NCBI GenBank assembly: GCA_036635475.1
Contig: JAVWQH010000061.1
Coordinates: 1 to 5,369, forward strand
Length of the DNA stretch: 5,369 nt
Source: JAHHUA01 sp036635475
Lineage (GTDB): Bacteria; Bacillota; Clostridia; Oscillospirales; Ruminococcaceae
Direction of reading: 5' to 3'
Shown: positions 1 to 5,331 of the stretch, piece after piece
Layout of the letters: each line of letters starts with the position of its first letter
Numbering within the stretch: position 1 is the first letter of the stretch
Notes under the pieces: generated by a model
The model's input: the letters and a program-made list of their open reading frames with translations, nothing else
Database searches by the model: none
Told to the model about the DNA's origin: nothing
Translations under genes and position numbers: made by a program

Positions 1-11
1 GTTTAAGTATT

Positions 12-16
12 GGAGG
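12..16 (+). promoter_or_regulatory. Shine-Dalgarno site of sepF
   Basis: A GGAGG sits 7 nt before the ATG at 24. It fixes the sepF start and shows that the gene is complete at its 5' end, although any promoter or upstream operon gene lies outside the window. Confidence 0.8.
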
Positions 17-23
17 AATTATA

Positions 24-452
24 ATGATAGAAAAATTACAAAAATTTTTTGGTGTACCAAATGAAGACGAAGAGGATGAAGATATCAATTTTGTGCAACA
101 GTCATCTCGTTCTGATTCCAATTATGCTGATGATACACCTAAACGTAGTAATAAAGTCGTTAATATTGCTGCAACAACACAATTACAGGTGGTTTTGGTA
201 AAACCTGAAAGATTTGAAGATGCAAGTACGATTGCTGATCATCTAAATGCAAAGAGAACAGTTGTTTTAAATCTTGAATCAACAAATAAAGATGTTTCAA
301 GACGTCTTATAGATTTTTTAAGTGGTGTAGCTTACGCCAATGAAGGACAAATTAAAAAAGTTGCTGTTAGCACATATATAATCACTCCATATAATGTTGA
401 TTTTATGGGTGATTTACTTGATGAGCTTGAAAGCAATGGGGTATTCTTTTAA
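24..452 (+). CDS. sepF: Cell division protein SepF
   Basis: SepF tethers FtsZ filaments to the inner face of the membrane and helps assemble the division septum. The 142-residue product has the family layout. Residues 1-10 (MIEKLQKFFG) form the short amphipathic membrane-binding helix. Residues 14-45 are an acidic, Ser/Asp-rich flexible linker. The SepF/DUF552 core runs from about 53 to 136 and contains LVKPERFEDA, VVLNLE, the RRLIDFLSG segment with its conserved glycine at about 101, YANEG and YIITPYNV. Length is normal for the family. The start is supported by GGAGG 7 nt upstream. The gene leads a block with ylmH and divIVA, with only 2 nt before ylmH, which fits the conserved division cluster next to dcw in Gram-positive bacteria. 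Family identification is firm; the FtsZ partner is known from the family, not seen here. Confidence 0.95.
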   Translation: MIEKLQKFFGVPNEDEEDEDINFVQQSSRSDSNYADDTPKRSNKVVNIAATTQLQVVLVKPERFEDASTIADHLNAKRTVVLNLESTNKDVSRRLIDFLSGVAYANEGQIKKVAVSTYIITPYNVDFMGDLLDELESNGVFF

Positions 453-454
453 AA

Positions 455-1225
455 ATGTCATCTAATTTTTTTGCGTTAGATAAAGATGAAGAAATGTTTG
501 AATCTAAAATTAAGGATATGTTTGATATATCTTTAACCAGAAACATTACAAAATTCTCACCTTTTTTAGATGAACGTCAACAGATAATTTGCCAATATGT
601 AGCCTCAAAATATGATAACGCCAATATTACATATTTTGGTGGTTATGATGATTGCCAAAGAAAAATGTTGGGAATATTTGCAGATTATGATGATAAAACT
701 CAGGCATCATTTCCAATTACAGCACTTACATTCAAATTCAGAAATCAAGATAGTCTTTCACACAGAGATTTTTTGGGAGCACTAATGAGCTTGCGAATTA
801 AACGGGAAGCTGTTGGTGATATTTTGGTGGAAGAGGGAAGAGCTGTAGTCTTTTTAAATTCAAAAATAGCCGATATAGTTTTATCAGATGTAACGAAAAT
901 TGGAAATATAGGTGTTAAAATCCAATTGGGATTTGAAAATTTATCAGTATTTGAACAAAAATTTCATGAAATAAACGGTACAGTTAGTTCATTGCGATTA
1001 GATTGTATAATTTCAATGTTTATGAATATAAGCAGAGATAAAGCGTCGGATATAATAAATTCTCAACTAGTCCACATCAATTCTGTTTTGTGCATTGATA
1101 GAGATACTATTGTATCTGAAAACGATAAAATATCCGTTAAAGGGTTTGGCAAAATAATTATTGTAAATGTTGGTAATTTAACTAAAAAGAACAGAATACA
1201 CGTTAATTGTAAAAAATTTCTTTAG
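455..1225 (+). CDS. ylmH: YlmH-family S4-domain RNA-binding protein
   Basis: YlmH is a cytoplasmic S4-domain protein encoded beside division genes in Firmicutes. In B. subtilis it has been tied to cell division and, more recently, to ribosome-associated quality control on the 50S subunit. The 256-residue product matches the family in length and layout. The N-terminal part carries FLDERQQ (37-43) and YFGGYDDCQRKM (60-71). The signature LSHRDFLGALMSLRIKREAV lies at 101-120 and continues into GDIL. A C-terminal S4 domain spans about 177-236 (SSLRLDCIISMF, then KASDIINSQLVHIN). The start lies 2 nt after the sepF stop and has only a weak GGGG at 438-441, 13 nt away, so translation probably depends on coupling to sepF. 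The ylmG gene that often sits between sepF and ylmH is missing here. The exact role in this organism is inferred from the family. Confidence 0.92.
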   Translation: MSSNFFALDKDEEMFESKIKDMFDISLTRNITKFSPFLDERQQIICQYVASKYDNANITYFGGYDDCQRKMLGIFADYDDKTQASFPITALTFKFRNQDSLSHRDFLGALMSLRIKREAVGDILVEEGRAVVFLNSKIADIVLSDVTKIGNIGVKIQLGFENLSVFEQKFHEINGTVSSLRLDCIISMFMNISRDKASDIINSQLVHINSVLCIDRDTIVSENDKISVKGFGKIIIVNVGNLTKKNRIHVNCKKFL

Positions 1226-1230
1226 GGAGG
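1224..1230 (+). promoter_or_regulatory. Shine-Dalgarno site of divIVA
   Basis: AGGGAGG overlaps the ylmH stop codon and stands 10 nt before the divIVA ATG. It is much stronger than the site in front of ylmH, so divIVA can be translated independently at a high rate. Confidence 0.75.
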
Positions 1231-1240
1231 CAGAAATAAA

Positions 1241-1975
1241 ATGATTTCTCCAAATGATATAATTAATAAAAAATTTGATAAAGGTATGAAGGGCTATAGA
1301 GTTGAGGCCGTTGATAAATACCTTGAAGAAGTTGCAAGTGAAATGGCAGATTGTTTATCTGAAAAGAAGGATCTTGAAACAAAAATAGATATTCTTGCAG
1401 AAAAACTTGAAGAATATAAAAATGATGAAGACAGCCTAAGAGTTGCCTTATTAAGCGCACAAAGACTTGGCGACAGTGTTATTAAAGAAGCTAAATCAAA
1501 AGCTGACAGTATCGTAAAAGAAGCAACAGTAAAAGCTGAACGTTTAGCCGAAGCAACACAAAAGCAAATTGAAAAAGAACATATTTCTTTATTGAAACTT
1601 CAAAAAGAAGTGGGTAGCTTTAAAAATAGACTGATGGCAATTTACAAGCAACACCTTGAACTTATCAATGCACTTCCAACTCCAAATGACGGCAAAATTG
1701 AAGAGGAAAAAGAAGAAACATTGGAAGATATAAAGGATTTTGCAGAACGTATACCTAACCAAACTATCACTCAAGCTGTTTCAGAAGAAAATACAAATAC
1801 TAGTTTAAAACAATCGGATACCATAAAATTCACTATTGACACAAGTAAGATTAATCCTGAGGATAAAAATACTGCGGAACAAGATGCTGAACAATTAAAA
1901 AATGATACAAAGAATGAGTCAAGGTTTGGACCGCTTAGATTTGGCGAAGGATACGAACTAAAAAGAGATAACTAG
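1241..1975 (+). CDS. divIVA: DivIVA-family septum/pole-binding coiled-coil protein
   Basis: DivIVA proteins bind negatively curved membrane at septa and poles and recruit partners for division-site placement, polar growth or sporulation. The first 40 residues are a clear DivIVA lipid-binding domain: MISPNDIINKKF, then MKGYRVEAVDKYLEEV. Met16-Lys17 stand where B. subtilis DivIVA has the membrane-inserting Phe-Arg pair, keeping a hydrophobic plus a basic residue. A charged, Ala-rich coiled coil runs from about 27 to 145 and includes an EAKSKADSIVKEATVKAE stretch. Residues 146-228 are a low-complexity acidic/Asn/Thr linker. The protein ends in a compact Gly/Phe segment (FGPLRFGEGYEL, 229-240). 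At 244 residues it is longer than the B. subtilis protein (about 164), mainly because of this tail. It is the last gene of the division block and is followed by a hairpin. Confidence 0.93.
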   Translation: MISPNDIINKKFDKGMKGYRVEAVDKYLEEVASEMADCLSEKKDLETKIDILAEKLEEYKNDEDSLRVALLSAQRLGDSVIKEAKSKADSIVKEATVKAERLAEATQKQIEKEHISLLKLQKEVGSFKNRLMAIYKQHLELINALPTPNDGKIEEEKEETLEDIKDFAERIPNQTITQAVSEENTNTSLKQSDTIKFTIDTSKINPEDKNTAEQDAEQLKNDTKNESRFGPLRFGEGYELKRDN

Positions 1976-2004
1976 AGAATATAATTTTATGTATGACTAA
2001 AATA

Positions 2005-2028
2005 AAGCAGGACATTTTTGTCCTGCTT
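2005..2028 (+). terminator. Hairpin after divIVA, possible weak or leaky terminator
   Basis: AAGCAGGACA (2005-2014) pairs perfectly with TGTCCTGCTT (2019-2028) across a TTTT loop, giving a 10-bp stem. The plus-strand tail is poor (GTTTGATATT), so plus-strand termination may be incomplete. On the minus strand the hairpin is followed by TTATTTTAG, a somewhat better T-tract, but no minus-strand gene is present to use it. It probably separates the divIVA and lspA units or limits read-through into lspA. It could also act as an RNA-processing or stability element, since it lies 18 nt before the lspA ribosome site. Confidence 0.6.
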
Positions 2029-2046
2029 GTTTGATATTATTAGATT

Positions 2047-2050
2047 GGAG
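2047..2050 (+). promoter_or_regulatory. Shine-Dalgarno site that decides the lspA start
   Basis: GGAG stands 7 nt before ATG 2058. The longer in-frame TTG at 2031 lies just behind the hairpin stem and has no ribosome site, because the hairpin occupies that space. The ATG is therefore the better start. Confidence 0.75.
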
Positions 2051-2057
2051 AACTTAT

Positions 2058-2534
2058 ATGACTTATACTATAGCATTAATTTTTTCTATTATACTTGTAA
2101 TAATTGACCAATTAATTAAAAAATGGGTTGTTTTATTCATAAAACCTATTGAGTCTGTAAATGTAATTAAAGGACTATTAGACTTTACTTATGTAGAAAA
2201 TTTTGGTGCAGCCTATGGCATATTCAAGGACCAAAAATGGTTTTTACTTGTTGTAACATTAATTCTTCTCATAGCAATCATTTATTTATTGATTTCAAAG
2301 AAAATTAATAATAAATTTATGATTTTCTCCTCTTCATTAATAGTTGGGGGAGGAATTGGAAATTTAATTGATAGAGTTTTATATGGTTTTGTCGTAGATT
2401 TTATTGATATTGGCCCACTTTTTTCATTTCCGGTATTTAATTTTGCTGATTCTTGCATTGTAGTAGGAACAGCATTATTTGTAATATATTTGATGTTTTT
2501 TGATGATAAGACAAAGAAAAAGGAAATAAAATGA
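2058..2534 (+). CDS. lspA: Lipoprotein signal peptidase (signal peptidase II)
   Basis: LspA is a membrane aspartyl protease that removes the signal peptide from prolipoproteins after Lgt has lipidated the lipobox cysteine. From ATG 2058 the product is 158 residues, normal for the family. Four membrane segments are visible at about 3-20, 61-79, 87-104 and 131-148. Conserved motifs are IIDQLIKKW (Asp17), ENFGAAYGIF (45-54), GGGIGNLIDR (97-106), VVDF (Asp114) and FNFAD (127-131). The active-site aspartate pair comes from this motif set, usually given as the VVDF and FNxAD aspartates. The C-terminus is a short Lys-rich cytoplasmic tail. The TTG at 2031 would add nine residues (MILLDWRTY) but has no ribosome site. 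The stop overlaps the rluD start (ATGA, 2531-2534), which implies translational coupling. ileS, which often sits upstream, is absent. Confidence 0.95.
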   Translation: MTYTIALIFSIILVIIDQLIKKWVVLFIKPIESVNVIKGLLDFTYVENFGAAYGIFKDQKWFLLVVTLILLIAIIYLLISKKINNKFMIFSSSLIVGGGIGNLIDRVLYGFVVDFIDIGPLFSFPVFNFADSCIVVGTALFVIYLMFFDDKTKKKEIK

Positions 2535-3463
2535 TAAATAATGATGATGAACTATTAATTTACGTCGTAAACGAAAATTCTGATGGAGAAAGACTGGACA
2601 AATGGGTTTCAACCGTAATCGAAAAAATATCTCGTTCTACAGCTCAAAAACTATGTGATGATGGTAATATTTTATTAAATAAAATGCCTAAAAATAAAAA
2701 CTATAAAGTTAAATCAGGCGAGTTATTTGAAATATATCTGCCACAGCCAAAAGAATTAGATTTAATTCCGCAAAACATTCCTATTGAAATTGTTTATGAA
2801 GATGATAATTTATTAGTCGTAAATAAGCCTAAGGGAATGGTTGTTCACCCTGCACCCGGAAACTATGATAAAACGTTAGTTAATGCACTTTTATATCACT
2901 GCAAAGGCAGACTATCGTCTATTAATGGAATTATTAGACCGGGAATTGTACACAGAATTGATAAGGATACAAGTGGACTTTTGATTGTTGCAAAAGATGA
3001 TTTTACGCATATTTCATTGTCGGAACAAATAAAAGAACATAGCTTTGATAGATTTTATCAAGCAGTTGCTTATGGAACATTTAAGCAAGATAGTGGCTTC
3101 GTTGATGCACCAATTGGAAGACACCCAATTGATAGAAAAAAAATGTGCGTTACCGAAAAAAATTCTAAGCAAGCTGTAACACATTATGAAATAGTTAAAA
3201 GATACAAGGAATTTACTCATCTAAAATTGAAACTTGAAACCGGACGAACTCATCAAATCAGAGTTCATATGGACTATATAGGTCACCCGTTGGCAGGGGA
3301 CACAGTGTATGGAAACCGAAAAGTTATTACTGAATTAAATGGTCAATGTTTACATGCACAAACAATAGAATTTATACACCCAATAACAAAAGAGAAAAAA
3401 TTCTTTTCATCAGAACTGCCTGAATATTTTACAAATTTTTTATTTAAGCTTAAGGAGGAATAA
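2531..3463 (+). CDS. rluD: RluA/RluD-family 23S rRNA pseudouridine synthase
   Basis: This enzyme isomerises selected uridines in RNA to pseudouridine; family members mostly act on 23S rRNA. The 310-residue product has an N-terminal S4 RNA-binding domain at about 18-68 (GERLDKWV, SRSTAQKLCDDGNILLN). The catalytic domain follows from about 86: VYEDDNLLVVNKPKGMVVHP (89-106) and GIVHRIDKDTSGLLIVAKD (138-156), with catalytic Asp144 in the HRxDxxTSG motif. It then has LETGRTHQIRVHM (235-247) and GHPLAGDTVYG (251-261). No key residue is missing. The start overlaps the lspA stop by 4 nt, with AAAGGAA just upstream. B. subtilis has the same adjacency (lspA-ylyB). The fold and reaction are firm. The exact modified position is not readable from sequence, so it could be an RluD-like paralogue with other targets. 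Confidence 0.92.
   Translation: MINNDDELLIYVVNENSDGERLDKWVSTVIEKISRSTAQKLCDDGNILLNKMPKNKNYKVKSGELFEIYLPQPKELDLIPQNIPIEIVYEDDNLLVVNKPKGMVVHPAPGNYDKTLVNALLYHCKGRLSSINGIIRPGIVHRIDKDTSGLLIVAKDDFTHISLSEQIKEHSFDRFYQAVAYGTFKQDSGFVDAPIGRHPIDRKKMCVTEKNSKQAVTHYEIVKRYKEFTHLKLKLETGRTHQIRVHMDYIGHPLAGDTVYGNRKVITELNGQCLHAQTIEFIHPITKEKKFFSSELPEYFTNFLFKLKEE
3452..3458 (+). promoter_or_regulatory. Strong Shine-Dalgarno site for a TTG start
   Basis: AAGGAGG at the end of rluD stands 8 nt before TTG 3467. No in-frame ATG occurs before the catalytic DVD motif of the next gene; the first internal Met is at about residue 99. The TTG start is therefore effectively forced. Confidence 0.85.
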
Positions 3464-3466
3464 GCA

Positions 3467-4282
3467 TTGATTAAAAACATAAGTGATATATATATTTTCA
3501 GTGATGTGGATAAAACTTTATTTTCTTCTGCATGTGGATTTCCAGCTAAAAATCTTGAAGTAATAAATGATTTTGTGAAAAAAGGTGGACATTTTGCAAT
3601 AGCAACAGGCAGGTCATTACAAGCTGCAAAAGAAGTTACTGATGCTATTGATATAAACTGTCCATGTATTCTTTGCAACGGTTCAGCAATATATGACTAT
3701 AAGTTAAAAAAATATCTCCAAAAAGAATATCTTCCTGAAAAATCTAAAGAATACGTAAAAATGATATTGAATGACTACCCCGATATTGGAATTGCAGCTG
3801 TGACGGATAATGGATATTATTATATAGCCGATACATCAAAAAGACAGACAAAATTTTTTGTAGATGTTAAATTTCAAAATGACACAATTGACACCATTAC
3901 TGAACCAATATATAAATTTGTATTGACTGTTCCTGAAAATGAGTGCATTAAAATATTAAATGAACTGAAAAGCAAAAATTATAATGGCGTTACTTTTTCT
4001 ACATCTACATCTTTTTATATTGATATGTTGCCTGAAAATGTTTCTAAAGGCATAGCAATAAAAACACTATCGAAAATAATTAATGTTCCTCTTGAATATA
4101 TGGTTACAGTTGGCGACTATTATAATGATATAGAAATGTTGCAAACCACACCAATATCAGCCTGCGTGGGTGGCAGCCCCAAGGAACTACAAGATATATG
4201 TAAAATAAAATTATGTATGTTTGAAGAAGGAGCAATAGCTGAATTAATTGAAAAACTGGAAGCTTCTTTAGATTGTGAGTAA
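3467..4282 (+). CDS. Cof-type HAD-superfamily hydrolase (type IIB cap)
   Basis: This is a cytoplasmic HAD phosphatase; Cof-type members dephosphorylate sugar phosphates, flavin mononucleotide and similar small metabolites. All four motifs are visible in the 271-residue product. Motif I is FSDVDKTLF, with nucleophile Asp13 and acid/base Asp15. Motif II is ATGRS (Thr47). Motif III is Lys194 in VSKGIAIKTL. Motif IV is VGDYYNDIEML, with Asp217 and Asp221. The insert between motifs II and III (about 85-185) is the type IIB cap. The position after Asp15 is Lys, where many Cof proteins have Gly (DxDGTL). The gene starts at TTG, 3 nt after the rluD stop and behind a strong AAGGAGG, and its end overlaps or abuts the ComEA-like gene. 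Substrate cannot be inferred, and the context gives no metabolic clue. Confidence 0.88.
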   Translation: MIKNISDIYIFSDVDKTLFSSACGFPAKNLEVINDFVKKGGHFAIATGRSLQAAKEVTDAIDINCPCILCNGSAIYDYKLKKYLQKEYLPEKSKEYVKMILNDYPDIGIAAVTDNGYYYIADTSKRQTKFFVDVKFQNDTIDTITEPIYKFVLTVPENECIKILNELKSKNYNGVTFSTSTSFYIDMLPENVSKGIAIKTLSKIINVPLEYMVTVGDYYNDIEMLQTTPISACVGGSPKELQDICKIKLCMFEEGAIAELIEKLEASLDCE

Positions 4283-4655
4283 TATGAAAGAAAATGTTTT
4301 GTTCAGAATAATATTGGCTTTATGTGTGTTTATATCTGTTTTTATTGTTGGAATTGAAGTTTATGAAAGACGAATAATGCCATTGCCTGAAGTTAAAGTG
4401 ACAATTAATTCTTCGGAAATATCGTTACCACAATCTTTTCAAGATAAAATTGATGGTAAAGAATTCATTATCAACATAAACACTGCCACACAAGAAGAAC
4501 TTGAAGAATTGCCGGGAATTGGTGAAACAATTGCAAATAATATAATTAACTATAGAAATGAAAATGGCAATTTCAACGATTTAGACGAGCTTTTGAATGT
4601 TAAAAGGATAGGTGAGAAGGTCTTAGCGAAGATTAAACCACATATACGTATTTAA
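4275..4655 (+). CDS. Membrane-anchored ComEA-like helix-hairpin-helix protein
   Basis: The C-terminal half is a ComEA-type double helix-hairpin-helix DNA-binding domain. It starts with ININTATQEELEELPGIG (66-83), has the first hairpin LPGIGETIA, the linker FNDLDELLNV, and the second hairpin VKRIGEKVLAKI (109-120). The N-terminus has one hydrophobic segment (about 9-28) with basic residues on both sides, so the domain probably faces outward on a membrane anchor. A short linker (36-63) joins the two. In Gram-positive competence, ComEA binds incoming DNA outside the membrane. At 126 residues this copy lacks the SLBB domain of Bacillus ComEA, and no comEC/comEB is next to it, so a competence role is unproven. 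The start is either GTG 4275, overlapping the HAD stop by 8 nt, or ATG 4284, one base after that stop. The difference is three residues and neither has a strong ribosome site. Confidence 0.85.
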   Translation: MSNMKENVLFRIILALCVFISVFIVGIEVYERRIMPLPEVKVTINSSEISLPQSFQDKIDGKEFIININTATQEELEELPGIGETIANNIINYRNENGNFNDLDELLNVKRIGEKVLAKIKPHIRI

Positions 4656-4807
4656 CAAAAGTGTTACAAATATCAATATATTCTGATTTTATATACATAA
4701 TATTTAATCATAGTGAATAAGTTTTATATAATTAGTATATAATTAATACAAAACAGAAACAGATTAACAACATTTGACGATTTTTTATTCTATTATAATT
4801 TTATATG
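4656..4807 (+). other. AT-rich intergenic region
   Basis: No open frame, RNA gene or convincing terminator is visible in this stretch. It starts with a weak 5-bp hairpin over the comEA-like stop codon (TAACA/TGTTA, 4653-4666), which lacks a T-tract. It contains the TATATAATTA direct repeat and a TTGACG at 4774-4779, the latter poorly spaced from any -10. It leads into the extended -10 promoter of the last gene. Confidence 0.6.
4725..4745 (+). repeat. 10-bp direct repeat TATATAATTA
   Basis: TATATAATTA occurs at 4725-4734 and again at 4736-4745, separated by one G. The copies are 11 bp apart, close to one helical turn, so a protein could bind both on one face. In sequence this AT-rich it may equally be chance. 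It lies 63 bp before the extended -10 element at 4808. Confidence 0.4.
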
Positions 4808-4816
4808 TGCTATAAT
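4808..4816 (+). promoter_or_regulatory. Extended -10 promoter (TGcTATAAT) for the last gene
   Basis: TG-C-TATAAT matches the extended -10 consensus of the housekeeping sigma factor exactly. The -35 position at a 17-bp spacer (4788-4793, TTCTAT) is poor, as is common with extended -10 promoters. Transcription would start near 4823, giving a leader of roughly 40 nt before TTG 4865. The leader contains the GGAGG site and no clear riboswitch. Confidence 0.6.
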
Positions 4817-4851
4817 AATCTTGCGTTCAAATAGAAGAGCTATTATGATAT

Positions 4852-4856
4852 GGAGG
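4852..4856 (+). promoter_or_regulatory. Shine-Dalgarno site that decides a TTG start at 4865
   Basis: GGAGG is spaced 8 nt from TTG 4865. The upstream in-frame ATG at 4850 overlaps this site and has no good ribosome site of its own, so the longer reading would turn the Shine-Dalgarno into codons. Confidence 0.75.
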
Positions 4857-4864
4857 CAAAAAAT

Positions 4865-5317
4865 TTGAATAAAAAACTTCTTGAATATTCATTACTTGCA
4901 AAAATTACAATTAGAGTTTTGGCAATCGGAATTTTATTTGGTTTCGGTATCACTCAAATGCCAGCATTGATTTTTATAACCTCATCGCTTATTTGTGCTT
5001 TAGGATTTGTTACTTTTTATCGAAGTTATTCTCTTCAAAAAAACAGCAAAGAAATTGTTGCTTTTTTGATGCTAGAAGTCGGTATGATAATTTTCAATAT
5101 GCTGTATATGTCAGTTGGCAGTCCACTTACAGTTGAACTTTATGACACATTGTTGACTGGTTCAGTTCTTGATATTATGATTAACGTTATTTTAGTTGCT
5201 TATGCAAGAAAGCAACACAAATACACTATCATTGAAAGTAAAACAACAACAATTAAAAACGTAAGACGTTCAAAAAAAGCTTATGTAAGACCTTTGCAAA
5301 ATCTAGAAATCAGATAA
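4865..5317 (+). CDS. Hypothetical four-helix membrane protein
   Basis: I do not recognise this family. From TTG 4865 the product has 150 residues; ATG 4850 would add five. It shows four likely membrane segments at about 14-30, 33-52, 64-84 and 95-114. The link between the first two is very short, so they may form a hairpin, and the second is followed by a basic/polar loop (YRSYSLQKNSK). From about 115 to the end there is a hydrophilic tail rich in Lys/Arg and Thr (RKQHKY, NVRRSKKAYVR), which by the positive-inside rule is cytoplasmic. Both termini are then predicted inside. No catalytic, transport or signal-peptide motif is visible. The gene has its own extended -10 promoter and a terminator, so it is apparently a single-gene unit. 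Codon use and base composition look like the neighbouring genes. Function unknown. Confidence 0.75.
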   Translation: MNKKLLEYSLLAKITIRVLAIGILFGFGITQMPALIFITSSLICALGFVTFYRSYSLQKNSKEIVAFLMLEVGMIIFNMLYMSVGSPLTVELYDTLLTGSVLDIMINVILVAYARKQHKYTIIESKTTTIKNVRRSKKAYVRPLQNLEIR

Positions 5318-5331
5318 ACTTATTAATATTT

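Noticed and set aside
1263..1460. Minus-strand open frame inside divIVA (65 aa)
   Set aside because: It lies entirely inside the well-supported divIVA coding region, has a low-complexity Leu/Gln/Tyr-rich translation and no ribosome site that I can see; it is the antisense shadow of coiled-coil codons.
1589..1774. Minus-strand open frame inside divIVA (61 aa)
   Set aside because: Antisense shadow; its Phe-rich run simply mirrors the GAA/AAA-rich coiled-coil and linker codons.
1980..1985. TATAAT as a possible -10 for lspA
   Set aside because: The hexamer is perfect but the -35 position is unlike TTGACA and there is no TG extension; in AT-rich sequence this is weak evidence, so it is not listed as a promoter.
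3014..3220. Minus-strand open frame inside rluD (68 aa)
   Set aside because: Entirely within the catalytic domain of rluD, with no recognisable motif or separate promoter.
3343..3678. Minus-strand open frame across the rluD/HAD junction (111 aa)
   Set aside because: The longest antisense frame, but it covers two confident genes including the HAD nucleophile motif and their junction ribosome site, and its translation shows no known motif.
4653..4666. TAACA/TGTTA hairpin at the comEA-like stop as a terminator
   Set aside because: Only 5 bp, AT-rich and without a following T-run.
4774..4799. TTGACG ... TATAAT as a classic promoter
   Set aside because: Both boxes are good but the spacer is only 14 bp, too short for the housekeeping sigma factor; the extended -10 at 4808-4816 is a better candidate.
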